From contig JBFXEW010000006.1 in NCBI GenBank assembly GCA_050179685.1, positions 62,001-126,000 on the forward strand: 64,000 nucleotides of DNA, read 5' to 3'. Under the pieces are notes generated by a model, which made no database searches, was not told where the DNA came from, and saw only the letters and a list, made by a program, of their open reading frames with translations. The position numbers and the translations under genes were made by a program. The stretch is from GWE2-40-63 sp050179685. GTDB taxonomy: Bacteria; Bacteroidota; Bacteroidia; Bacteroidales; SZUA-534. Shown here in pieces: positions 1 to 8,388 of this stretch. Every line of letters begins with the position of its first letter. The first letter of the stretch is position 1.

Positions 1-1230
1 TCGAATTGTTGGAGTGATGATAAACCGTTTGCATTTCTATCTCGTTCACCACAAATAATACCAAATTTCACATTGATTGATTCAGCACAATGTAACCAGC
101 GAAGTGAGAATAACGACGGAGGTGAATTGAGAATAAATATAGATGCAGGTTATTTTAAACAAATTATAGATACCTTGAGTTTTGATTGGATACAATTTAT
201 TATGGATGGTGGTTCTCCACAAGGTAGTAATGAATTTAATGATGTCAATCCGGGAAAACGCAGTGTAAGAGTGCGTACACAGTTTAATAATGACTTAGTC
301 TGTGAAGATGTATTTGAATACAACATGCCTGCAAAAAACAATATTATCAGCACTACTATTGTGGAGCAAATGGTTAATGATAAACCTGTAGTCTATTTAG
401 ATTCCAACTTTTACTGTCCGGGTGAGCAATTGAGATTATACACTATCTCATCCTTGGTAGAAAACCCGGGTCAACTGCCTGATTCCATTATTTGGGATAG
501 TTACGAGGATATTTTACCTTACTATAAAGGGGATACGCTATTCTTTGCAGGAAGCGAATCAGCCACTTTAATTCCGAGAATCCATTATGATGATTGTAGT
601 TTTGCGGATTCAATTTTCATAGGCCGCTATGAAATTGAACCCTTGGTTGCAGATATTGATGGAGATACGGTAGTTGCTGCCGGCAGCGAAGTGAAGTTAT
701 TTGCAAATAGTCCGGAGGTAAGCTATGTTAAAGATGAAGATTTTACCACCACGCACAGTTATACCTGGACCTCAGACTTTGCCAGTGCCATTTGGCTTCC
801 GGCTCCTCCCGATACCATTGCGCCAACACTTATTGCTGGTGAATCGGGAATAATTACGGTTTACGATACCATAAAAATCTTTAACCCATCCTATTCGAAC
901 CAGGTTTGTTTGGTTTCCGACACCTTAAATTTAAAAGTATTGTCGAGCGTTGAAGCTTCAAGTGGATTTACGCCCAATGGGGATGGCAATTTTGATACCT
1001 GGGATATTTCGGGCATCAATGGATGGGCTGAAGTGGAAGTTCAGATTTTTAACCGCTGGGGCGGATTAATTTGGGAGCACAGCGGAGCCTACGATGGTGA
1101 TAATAAGTGGGATGGAACCAATGCCAAAGGAAATCCGGTTCCGTCGGGCACTTATTATTATGTAATAACTTATGGAAATAATCAGGGAGTTAACAAAACA
1201 TTAACCGGACCTGTAACAATATTGAGATAA
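1..1230 (+). CDS. T9SS type-B secreted protein with gliding-motility C-terminal domain (5' truncated)
   Basis: The frame is open from base 1 to the TAA at 1228-1230, so only the last 409 residues are present and the true start is outside the window. A TTG at 73 is not a credible start because the frame is open above it. The last ~90 residues (FTPNGDGNFDTW, then IFNRWGG, then WDGTNAKGNPVPSGTYYY) are the CHU_C / gliding motility-associated C-terminal domain, the type-B sorting signal of the type IX secretion system. The preceding part is beta-rich and Ig/PKD-like with several Cys. It is followed after 1 nt by a PorP/SprF gene, the usual partner of type-B substrates. The protein is expected to be exported and retained at the cell surface. 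The cargo function is unknown because the N-terminus is missing. Confidence 0.9.
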   Translation, partial: SNCWSDDKPFAFLSRSPQIIPNFTLIDSAQCNQRSENNDGGELRINIDAGYFKQIIDTLSFDWIQFIMDGGSPQGSNEFNDVNPGKRSVRVRTQFNNDLVCEDVFEYNMPAKNNIISTTIVEQMVNDKPVVYLDSNFYCPGEQLRLYTISSLVENPGQLPDSIIWDSYEDILPYYKGDTLFFAGSESATLIPRIHYDDCSFADSIFIGRYEIEPLVADIDGDTVVAAGSEVKLFANSPEVSYVKDEDFTTTHSYTWTSDFASAIWLPAPPDTIAPTLIAGESGIITVYDTIKIFNPSYSNQVCLVSDTLNLKVLSSVEASSGFTPNGDGNFDTWDISGINGWAEVEVQIFNRWGGLIWEHSGAYDGDNKWDGTNAKGNPVPSGTYYYVITYGNNQGVNKTLTGPVTILR

Positions 1231-1231
1231 T

Positions 1232-2182
1232 ATGAAGCGTACAATGAAAAAATACATCGGAATAGCATGGGTGCTCCTGCTTGCTGCGCAAGTGGGGCAC
1301 GCGCAACCCATGTTTCAGTTTTCGCAATACATGTTTAACGATTATGCCATAAATCCGGCCATTGGCGGTACCAACGATTATTGGCAAATTCGTTCCAATT
1401 ACCGTTTACAGTATGCCGGCTTAAACGATGGGCCGCAAACCTACATGCTGGGAGCTTATGGTCCGCACAAAACCATGCCGATGGGTTATGGAGGTTACAT
1501 TTTTAACGACATTGTCGGGCCAATTTCCTACCTGGGAATGTACGGTTCTTATGCCTACAACATTCAAATTTCGGGCGACATCCGATTATCGATGGGATTA
1601 TTGGCCGGTGTAGTTCAGCAAAAAATTGATATGGCTGCCATCTCACCCGAAGATCCGGTGTTTTTAGATGCCACACCCAATAAGTTTATCCCTGATGGAA
1701 CGCTAGGTGTGTATCTCTACACCTCGCAGTATTTTTTTGGGGTAAGTATGAGCCACATTTTTTTCAATAACATGTCGCTCTTAAGCGAATACGACGAAGG
1801 TTACAATACAGCCGATGCCCGCTTAAAACCCTACTTCAATATTCAGGGAGGATATAAATACAATATTGACCGGAATTTTGATTTGGAACCTTCGGTACTA
1901 ATGAAAGCATCGCCCAATTTCGATTTTATAACCGATATTAACATTCGCACCATCTACCAAAAAATGGTTTGGGGCGGACTGGGAGTGCGTTATAATTTTA
2001 AAAACATGGAGTCCATTATTGTGTTCCTGGGTTACAATTACAACGACATGATAAATATTGGATATTCCTACGACATTGGTTTATCGACGTTGGCAAAAAC
2101 AACTTACGGGTCGCATGAGATTATGATTGGTGTTAAGTTTAACGATATTCGCAAATCAAAATCGAGAAGAAAAATTCGTTAA
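1232..2182 (+). CDS. PorP/SprF family type IX secretion membrane protein
   Basis: 316 residues with a signal peptide ending near GHAQ, then QPMFQFSQYMFNDYAINPAIGG, the N-terminal signature of the PorP/SprF family, followed by an alternating hydrophobic pattern typical of an outer-membrane beta-barrel. Family members help type-B (CHU_C) proteins reach or stay on the surface. The gene starts 1 nt after the upstream CHU_C protein, so the two are probably translationally coupled. An alternative in-frame ATG lies at 1244 (MKKYIG) and would give a more compact signal peptide. The family assignment is secure; which protein it serves is inferred from adjacency. Confidence 0.9.
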   Translation: MKRTMKKYIGIAWVLLLAAQVGHAQPMFQFSQYMFNDYAINPAIGGTNDYWQIRSNYRLQYAGLNDGPQTYMLGAYGPHKTMPMGYGGYIFNDIVGPISYLGMYGSYAYNIQISGDIRLSMGLLAGVVQQKIDMAAISPEDPVFLDATPNKFIPDGTLGVYLYTSQYFFGVSMSHIFFNNMSLLSEYDEGYNTADARLKPYFNIQGGYKYNIDRNFDLEPSVLMKASPNFDFITDINIRTIYQKMVWGGLGVRYNFKNMESIIVFLGYNYNDMINIGYSYDIGLSTLAKTTYGSHEIMIGVKFNDIRKSKSRRKIR

Positions 2183-2217
2183 GAGATTTATCCATACCAT
2201 TTAATTAAGAATAATTA

Positions 2218-2616
2218 ATGCGTTTTTTAAGAATAAGTGCCTGGTTTTTTTTGTTTGCATTGGCTTTAGCTGCTTGTAATTCAAAAAATCCGGATGAAAA
2301 AATAATTGGACGCGACGAATTTGTATTGGTTATTGCCGATTTGCACATGGCCGATGCAACACTTGCCGTTGCCGGCTTAAACGTAAGTAAAGACACCACC
2401 GAGATAGAAATGTATTATCAGGCTATTTTTGCTAAGCATGGTGTAACCCAAAAGCAAATCGATAATTCGTTTAAGCATTATGCCAAAAAGCCCCGGATTC
2501 TTGAGAAAATTTACGAAGAAGTTTCGGAGACCCTGGCCAAACAGGAAGAAAAATTCGAAGAAGAACGAAAAGAAGCTCCTATGGATGATAAATTATTGAA
2601 GCCAAAGCAGAATTAA
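2218..2616 (+). CDS. DUF4296 domain lipoprotein
   Basis: 132 residues. The N-terminus is a lipoprotein signal peptide with lipobox LALAAC (Cys near residue 20). The mature part contains DEFVLVIADLHMADATLAV and a motif with YYQAIFAKHGVT and a Tyr/Lys-rich helix, matching the DUF4296 family that is widespread in Bacteroidetes and of unknown function. The C-terminus is highly charged (KQEEKFEEERKEA). It follows PorP/SprF by 35 nt and may share its transcript. The likely location is periplasmic, anchored to a membrane. Confidence 0.8.
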   Translation: MRFLRISAWFFLFALALAACNSKNPDEKIIGRDEFVLVIADLHMADATLAVAGLNVSKDTTEIEMYYQAIFAKHGVTQKQIDNSFKHYAKKPRILEKIYEEVSETLAKQEEKFEEERKEAPMDDKLLKPKQN

Positions 2617-2738
2617 AAACTGACCTGGATTGCGTATGTTTATTTAGGTACATAATACCATTCTTGAAAAGGGTGCTTCGATAAAATACGATCACAAATT
2701 TTAAACAGATAAAACCCCTATTTTTTTGTAATATTGTT

Positions 2739-2762
2739 TCCCGATAGATATCGGGATTTTTT
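2739..2762. terminator. Perfect 18-bp palindrome plus T-run directly before ruvB
   Basis: TCCCGATA-GA-TATCGGGA at 2739-2756 forms an 8-bp stem and is followed by TTTTTT that abuts the ruvB ATG at 2763. It could terminate the upstream DUF4296 transcript, or act as a leader hairpin of ruvB that limits read-through or ribosome access. The palindrome is clear; the role is inference. A possible weak -7 element (TAATATTG, 2729-2736) lies just before it. Confidence 0.55.
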
Positions 2763-3785
2763 ATGACAGATAATTTTAACATACGCGAAGATGCTGAGTT
2801 CCCAAGCGACAAAGAGTTTGAACAAAAGCTCCGCCCACTAACATTTAACGATTTTAGCGGGCAGGAGAAAATTGTTGAAAACCTGAAAGTGTTTGTGGCA
2901 GCAGCCAAAATGCGACTCGAAGCCCTCGACCATGTGCTTTTGCACGGTCCTCCCGGATTGGGAAAAACAACTTTGTCGAATATTATTGCCAACGAACTGG
3001 GCGTGGGTTTTAAACTAACTTCGGGTCCCGTACTCGATAAGCCAGGCGATTTAGCCGGTTTATTAACCAACCTGGAAGAGAACGATGTACTGTTTATCGA
3101 CGAAATTCATCGCTTGAATCCGGTGGTCGAAGAGTACCTGTATTCAGCCATGGAAGATTTTCGCATCGACATTATGATTGATAAAGGACCCAGTGCGCGT
3201 TCGGTACAATTATCATTAAATCCCTTTACTTTAATTGGTGCAACTACCCGGTCGGGCTTGCTTACCAGTCCTTTGCGGGCACGCTTTGGAATTAATTCAC
3301 ACCTGGAATATTACGATGCTGAAACGCTGAAGAAAATTATTAAACGTTCGGCAAGTATCTTAAAAGTTCCCATTACTGACGATGCGGCTCACGAAATTTC
3401 GTCGCGGAGCCGGGGAACACCACGTATTTCGAATGCACTGCTTCGCCGCGTTCGCGATTTTGCTCAGGTTAAAGGCGACGGACAGATTGATTTAAGTATT
3501 GCCAGGTATTCGCTCGAGGCTTTAAATATTGATACCTACGGACTGGACCAAATGGATAATAAAATTTTATCGACCATTATCGATAAGTTTAAAGGCGGAC
3601 CGGTTGGGCTAACTACCATTGCTACCGCAGTAGGCGAGGACAGTGGAACGCTCGAAGAAGTGTACGAACCTTTTCTGATTATGGAAGGTTTTATAAAACG
3701 TACACCACGTGGCCGCGAAGCTACCGAAAAGGCCTACCTGCATCTCGGAAAAATTCCATCTGGTAATCAGGGGCGTTTGTTTTAA
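2763..3785 (+). CDS. ruvB: Holliday junction branch-migration helicase RuvB
   Basis: 340 residues, normal RuvB length. RuvB is the hexameric AAA+ motor that, with RuvA, drives branch migration of Holliday junctions before RuvC cleavage. Visible motifs are Walker A GPPGLGKT (62-69), Walker B FIDEIH (111-116), sensor I IGATTRSG (159-166), an arginine finger near LRARF (171-175) and a C-terminal winged helix. ruvC is also in this window (59.6 kb) but far away and on the other strand; ruvA is not present. The ATG directly follows a palindrome and T-run. Confidence 0.97.
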   Translation: MTDNFNIREDAEFPSDKEFEQKLRPLTFNDFSGQEKIVENLKVFVAAAKMRLEALDHVLLHGPPGLGKTTLSNIIANELGVGFKLTSGPVLDKPGDLAGLLTNLEENDVLFIDEIHRLNPVVEEYLYSAMEDFRIDIMIDKGPSARSVQLSLNPFTLIGATTRSGLLTSPLRARFGINSHLEYYDAETLKKIIKRSASILKVPITDDAAHEISSRSRGTPRISNALLRRVRDFAQVKGDGQIDLSIARYSLEALNIDTYGLDQMDNKILSTIIDKFKGGPVGLTTIATAVGEDSGTLEEVYEPFLIMEGFIKRTPRGREATEKAYLHLGKIPSGNQGRLF

Positions 3786-3797
3786 ATAGGAAATGAT

Positions 3798-4733
3798 TTG
3801 AGTCTGACAAAAACCGATATCACCCAAAAAATAAAGGAAAAAGCGCTGGAGCTTGGTTTTAATGGGGTGGGTATTGCTAAAGCTGAAAAGCTGAATGGTT
3901 TTGCTGATGCCTTAAAAAACTGGTTGGCCAAAGGTTATCACGCTGAAATGGATTACATGGCACGTAATCAGGAAAAACGCAGCGATCCCACCGAGTTGGT
4001 GCCCGGCGTGAAATCGGTCATATCACTTATTACTTCTTATTATCCTGAGCAAGTGCAAAATGCTGCACATCCTCAAATTGCCAAATATGCTTACGGAACC
4101 GATTATCATTTTGTGTTAAAAGACCGGATGAAAGAACTCTGGAAGTATATTGAAATGCTGGCTCCCGATTTGGAAGGGCGTATTTTTGTCGATTCAGCTC
4201 CGGTTTCCGATAAACTGTGGGCTGTAAAAGCAGGTTTGGGCTGGCTCGGGAAAAACAGTTGCCTGATAAATAAAGAAATCGGTTCATTTGTTTTTATCAG
4301 CGAATTGCTGGTTACTATTGAGTTGGACTACGATGAACCTTATGCCTCGAATTTTTGCGGAAGTTGTACCTTGTGTATCGATGCCTGTCCCACGCAGGCC
4401 ATTGTTCAACCCGGAGTTATCGACAGCAGGCGCTGTATTTCGTATCAAACCATCGAAAATAAAGCCGACCAAATTGACGAAGATTTGAAGGGAAAATTCA
4501 GGGATCGTATTTTTGGCTGCGACATTTGTCAGGATGTTTGTCCCTGGAATAAAAAACCTTTAATTACAGCAATACCCGAGTTTAAACCTTCCGACGATTT
4601 TTATTTACTCGATAAGGATGCCTGGAACACCATGGACGAGGATTCGTTTAAACGCTTGTTTAAAAAATCGGCATTAAAACGCGCTAAATTTATGGGAATG
4701 CAGCGTAACTTACGCTTTGTTCAATCAGAATAA
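3798..4733 (+). CDS. queG: Epoxyqueuosine reductase QueG
   Basis: 311 residues. QueG reduces epoxyqueuosine to queuosine in tRNA using cobalamin and two [4Fe-4S] clusters. The ferredoxin-like part shows CGSCTLCIDACP (Cys187, 190, 193, 197), Cys213, and CDICQDVCPW (Cys241, 244, 248). The conserved VDSAPVSDKLWAVKAGLGW block that lines the active site is at 131-149. The start is a TTG at 3798 behind an AGG at 3788-3790; the ATG at 3793 is in another frame and stops at once. It ends 9 nt inside the convergent barrel gene. The protein is slightly short at the C-terminus compared with forms carrying HEAT repeats. queA lies at 40.2 kb. Confidence 0.95.
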   Translation: MSLTKTDITQKIKEKALELGFNGVGIAKAEKLNGFADALKNWLAKGYHAEMDYMARNQEKRSDPTELVPGVKSVISLITSYYPEQVQNAAHPQIAKYAYGTDYHFVLKDRMKELWKYIEMLAPDLEGRIFVDSAPVSDKLWAVKAGLGWLGKNSCLINKEIGSFVFISELLVTIELDYDEPYASNFCGSCTLCIDACPTQAIVQPGVIDSRRCISYQTIENKADQIDEDLKGKFRDRIFGCDICQDVCPWNKKPLITAIPEFKPSDDFYLLDKDAWNTMDEDSFKRLFKKSALKRAKFMGMQRNLRFVQSE

Positions 4734-5420
4734 TACTATCGAAAGCCCCACTTCGTAAGCATTAACAGGATTCAGGCTAACAGCATCGAAAAGATTGGTC
4801 AGGGAATAATAGCCGTGTAGCATCAGTTTTCCGTAGCCAATGCGAATTGTCGGCCCGTAACTAAAAGGACTTATTTGCTTAATATGGTATTCTTTAACCT
4901 TAATGTCTTCTCCGGTATCCGGACTTTCGCCCACGTATTTGGTGTGTACATTTATCAGGAATCCGGCACGAAATCCGGGATATATTTTAAAACTCCGCCG
5001 GTATTGTGGATCGGGATTGGTTCTGATTCGCAGTTCAAAGGGCAAGGTCAGGTAATTGGTGGTGAGCTTGTATTTGCTGTATGATAAGTCTTCAGGAATT
5101 TGTGTAAACCATGCATCATCGGTGTTGGTATGTAAAAAATGGTCGAGGTAATAATTTTGTACAGCATAGCCGAAACCTAAAGCCAGCGCTACATTCGAGC
5201 GGTTTCCCAGTATCGGATACATCATTTGCAAATTAACACCACGCGAAAAAACAGAAGGCCGGGGAACGGCATCGGCAGCCAGCCATTGTGTGCCGGTTAA
5301 GGTAAGCGACAACTGATCTTTTCTAAAATAGCGATTGTATTTGTCGTAGCTTTTTTGGCCAAAAACCGGATTGAACAATAGTATCAGTAAAGAAAACCCT
5401 ATTAGTATAAAATGTTTCAC
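4725..5420 (-). CDS. Outer-membrane beta-barrel protein, unknown function
   Basis: 231 residues with a signal peptide (MKHFILIGFSLLILLFNPVFG, cleavage before Gln) and amphipathic beta-strands to a final Phe (GLSIVLF), the usual end of an outer-membrane barrel. It resembles small porin-like/PorT-type barrels of Bacteroidetes. I do not recognise a more specific family. Its stop region overlaps the end of queG by 9 nt in convergent orientation, and no terminator separates them. Confidence 0.7.
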   Translation of the reverse strand: MKHFILIGFSLLILLFNPVFGQKSYDKYNRYFRKDQLSLTLTGTQWLAADAVPRPSVFSRGVNLQMMYPILGNRSNVALALGFGYAVQNYYLDHFLHTNTDDAWFTQIPEDLSYSKYKLTTNYLTLPFELRIRTNPDPQYRRSFKIYPGFRAGFLINVHTKYVGESPDTGEDIKVKEYHIKQISPFSYGPTIRIGYGKLMLHGYYSLTNLFDAVSLNPVNAYEVGLSIVLF

Positions 5421-5476
5421 GGCGCAAATTTAATTAATCTGGCGTAAATCAGGGTTTAATATGCAGAAATTATCTC

Positions 5477-7147
5477 TTATTCACATTCGTGATGCGGGGT
5501 AACATGTGGTTCTACGGCCAAATTGGCTTTGGCTGCTTTTACCGCATCATCAAAGGAATCGAAAATATGTTCGGGACCTACCATTTGAGCAATATTTCCC
5601 TTAACCAATTCTTTACGAACTTCGGGATTTACACCCGAAAGATAGATTTTTATGTGTGCTCCCAGCAATAAGCACAAAGTTCCTCTAAAATTATGAACTC
5701 CTGTGGCATCGATAAAGGGCACGTGACGCATACGAATAATTAAAATCTTACTCTTAAATCCGGTTTCGCGTATCAGTTCTCCGTAGTGTTTGGCAGAGCC
5801 AAAGAAGAACGGACCACTAATTTCGTAAATGCCAATTTCTTTGGGAATCTCGGTGTATTCATTAATAACATCACTGTCGACAGAGAACAAGCCTTTGGTT
5901 CCCGAATCGGCCATGCGTTTCATAAATAATAATGCCGAAAGTACAACGCCAATTTCAATGGCAATGGTCAAATCGACCAAAACGGTTAATAAAAAGGTGG
6001 TGAGTAATACAATGATATCGAAAACCGAACCTTTAAGTATGGTTAGAAACGAACGCCATTCACTCATGTTGTAGGCAACTACAATTAGAATCCCGGCCAA
6101 TACCGACATGGGAATCAGTTTGGCCCATTTGCCTACAAAAAGCATGATTAATAAAAGGGTAACGGCGTGCATCATTCCTGAAATGGGTGTACGTCCGCCG
6201 TTTTTCACATTGGTAGCTGTTCGGGCAATGGCTCCGGTGGCGGGAATTCCTCCAAAAAAGGGAGTAACTATATTGGCAATTCCCTGGGCTATCAGTTCCG
6301 TATTTGAGCGGTGGTTTCCACCAATCATACCATCGGAAACAACTGCCGACAACAGACTTTCAATTCCGCCCAACAAGGCTATGGTTAAAGCAGGAGCCAG
6401 ATAAACACTCAACTCATTCCATTCAATGGCCGGCCATTCAAGTGAAAATTTATTGGGAATTTCACCAAAAAATGTTTCGATGGTACTTACCGGAATATCG
6501 AAAAGCTGAACAGCCAGCGTAATCAGAACGATAGCTACAAACGAACCGGGTATTTTCTGTGTTATCTTTTTAAAATAGATGGTGATAAATATAGTTACTA
6601 TAGTAATTATTAAAGCTGTGGGATTGAATTCGGAAAGGTGTGAGAAATAAAGGTTCCATTTTTCGATAAATTCTGAGGGAACCTTTTCAATCGGAAGTCC
6701 AAAAGCATCTTTTATCTGGGTCGAAAAAATCACCAGTGCAATTCCACTGGTAAAGCCAACAATTAGCGGATGCGGGAAAAATTTCAGCAAATTACCCAGG
6801 CGCAGTAAACCAAAAGCAATCAGAATTATACCCGCCATTACGGTCGAAATCATCAATCCGTTTATACCGTATTGTTCAACAATGGCGTAAATAATTACAA
6901 TAAAAGCGCCGGTAGGTCCGCCAATTTGAACGCGACTGCCCCCTAAAAGTGAAATCAGGAATCCGGCAATTACAGCAGTAATAAGCCCCTTTTCGGGTGA
7001 AACTCCCGAGGCTACAGCAAAGGCAATAGCCAGGGGCAATGCCACAATGCCAACCACCACGCCGGAAAGCATATCCTGCGACACTTGTTTTTTGGTAAAC
7101 CCTTTTTTCAGCAAGCTGAAAAACTTGGGTTTAAATAGATTTGCCAT
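5477..7147 (-). CDS. SulP family anion transporter with STAS domain
   Basis: 556 residues. The N-terminal ~410 residues hold the SulP membrane core with repeated hydrophobic segments, including GVVVGIVALPLAIAFAVASG, GGSRVQIGGPTGAF and the substrate-region motif GGIPATGAIARTATNVKNGG. The C-terminal ~110 residues form a cytoplasmic STAS domain (IPKEIGIYEISGPFFFGSA ... MRHVPFIDATG). SulP proteins move sulfate, bicarbonate or other anions by Na+ or H+ symport. Substrate cannot be told from sequence. Its location next to the methionine cluster would suit sulfate, but bicarbonate is equally possible. Confidence 0.9.
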   Translation of the reverse strand: MANLFKPKFFSLLKKGFTKKQVSQDMLSGVVVGIVALPLAIAFAVASGVSPEKGLITAVIAGFLISLLGGSRVQIGGPTGAFIVIIYAIVEQYGINGLMISTVMAGIILIAFGLLRLGNLLKFFPHPLIVGFTSGIALVIFSTQIKDAFGLPIEKVPSEFIEKWNLYFSHLSEFNPTALIITIVTIFITIYFKKITQKIPGSFVAIVLITLAVQLFDIPVSTIETFFGEIPNKFSLEWPAIEWNELSVYLAPALTIALLGGIESLLSAVVSDGMIGGNHRSNTELIAQGIANIVTPFFGGIPATGAIARTATNVKNGGRTPISGMMHAVTLLLIMLFVGKWAKLIPMSVLAGILIVVAYNMSEWRSFLTILKGSVFDIIVLLTTFLLTVLVDLTIAIEIGVVLSALLFMKRMADSGTKGLFSVDSDVINEYTEIPKEIGIYEISGPFFFGSAKHYGELIRETGFKSKILIIRMRHVPFIDATGVHNFRGTLCLLLGAHIKIYLSGVNPEVRKELVKGNIAQMVGPEHIFDSFDDAVKAAKANLAVEPHVTPHHECE

Positions 7148-7173
7148 GATAAAAAGCTTTTGATTTGAGGGGG

Positions 7174-7181
7174 CAAATTTA
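7174..7181 (-). promoter_or_regulatory. Possible -7 element for the SulP gene
   Basis: On the minus strand TAAATTTG matches the Bacteroidetes -7 consensus TAnnTTTG and lies 27 nt before the SulP ATG. No good -33 TTTG is at the expected distance, so the call is tentative. Confidence 0.4.
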
Positions 7182-7335
7182 GATGCAAAAGCAATACGTT
7201 ATTCTCTAAAGCTCAATTATTTTTTGTTTTATTTATAATAACGGCTAAACACGCTTCAACAGCCGGAGATGCCCGTCTTAAAAATTTTCCTTTCAACAAA
7301 TCAGCAGGCTTTAATTTGTTAGTCTAATGGCCAAT

Positions 7336-8289
7336 CTAAAAAATCTCTTTGGCAATCTTCCGGATGCTGCTGCCTGCTCCCAGAGTATAAAAATGTAATA
7401 CGGGGGCTCCGTTTTTCATCAGGTCGCGGGCTTGTTCAATGGTCCAGCGAGTTCCAATTTCCAATGCTTCTTTGTTATCGTGGCATTTACGAATTTCTTT
7501 GGTCAATGCTTCCGGAATATCGGTATGGAAGATTTTTGGAAGCACATCAACCTGGTTTATCAAAGCTATGGGTTTTAAACCGGGAATAATTGGGACATTG
7601 ATGCCTTCAGCCCGACATCTGGCCACAAAATCGTAGTAGTATTTGTTATCGAAAAACATTTGTGTAACAATGTAATCGGCTCCGGCCAGTACTTTTGCCT
7701 TCAGGTATTGAATGTCGGAATCGATGCTGGCTGCTGCATAGTGTTTTTCAGGATAGCCGGCAACACCCACACAAAAATTCGATGGATTTCCCTGTTCCAG
7801 GTTTTCATCGAGGTATTTTCCCTTGTTCATATTTACAACCTGCTCAAGTAGTTGCACAGCATAGCGGTGACCATCGGGTTCGGGAATAAAAACATCCTGT
7901 CCGCGTCCGGCATCGCCCTGCAAAACCAGAAGGTTTTCAATACCCAAAAAGTTAAAGTCAATCAGCGCATTTTCGGCCTGGTCGCGCGTAAAACCGCCAC
8001 AGGTAAGGTGAGGAACCACTTCAACCTTATATTTATTCATTATCGATGCGGTAAGTGCTACGGTTCCCGGACGTTTTGAAATGGTGCGCTTTACAATTTT
8101 CCCGTTCTTTAACTGGGCGTAAGTGGCTTCATCTTTGTGATAGGTAATGTTTATAAACGCCGGTTTAAAATCAATAACCTGATCAATACGTTTGTAAATG
8201 CCTTCAATATTGTTTCCCCGCAATGGCGGTACTATCTCGATGGAAAAAAGTGTATTTTTCCGCTGATTAATGATGTCTATTACTTTCAC
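7336..8289 (-). CDS. metF: 5,10-methylenetetrahydrofolate reductase MetF
   Basis: 317 residues, typical MetF length. It is a TIM-barrel flavoprotein that reduces 5,10-methylene-THF to 5-methyl-THF, the methyl donor for MetH. Diagnostic pieces are FSIEIVPPLRG with the catalytic-type Glu near the N-terminus, HLTCGG, the FLGIENLLVLQGD stretch that binds folate/FAD, and QMFFDNKYYYDF. It lies 99 nt downstream of metH on the same strand, so MetH and its methyl donor are probably co-expressed, although a 10-bp inverted repeat sits between them. Confidence 0.95.
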   Translation of the reverse strand: MKVIDIINQRKNTLFSIEIVPPLRGNNIEGIYKRIDQVIDFKPAFINITYHKDEATYAQLKNGKIVKRTISKRPGTVALTASIMNKYKVEVVPHLTCGGFTRDQAENALIDFNFLGIENLLVLQGDAGRGQDVFIPEPDGHRYAVQLLEQVVNMNKGKYLDENLEQGNPSNFCVGVAGYPEKHYAAASIDSDIQYLKAKVLAGADYIVTQMFFDNKYYYDFVARCRAEGINVPIIPGLKPIALINQVDVLPKIFHTDIPEALTKEIRKCHDNKEALEIGTRWTIEQARDLMKNGAPVLHFYTLGAGSSIRKIAKEIF

Positions 8290-8312
8290 TATTTATTGCA
8301 TATGGTTGTTAA

Positions 8313-8375
8313 ACTACGAATGTCACGAATTTTCACGAAAGAAAAAAATGGTGAGAGCTTCGAGCCATTCGTAGT
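8313..8375. repeat. Inverted-repeat element between metH and metF
   Basis: A perfect 10-bp inverted repeat (ACTACGAATG at 8313-8322, CATTCGTAGT at 8366-8375) surrounds a 43-nt centre containing CACGAATTTTCACGAA. It fills most of the 99-nt gap between metH and metF. It could be a REP/MITE-type unit or a processing hairpin in the metH-metF transcript. No T-run follows on the minus strand, so it is not a standard terminator. Confidence 0.6.
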
Positions 8376-8388
8376 GTTCTGAGTTTGT

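Noticed and set aside
2579..3070. 163-residue minus-strand ORF opposite ruvB
   Set aside because: It is the antisense shadow of the conserved ruvB frame and has no family features.
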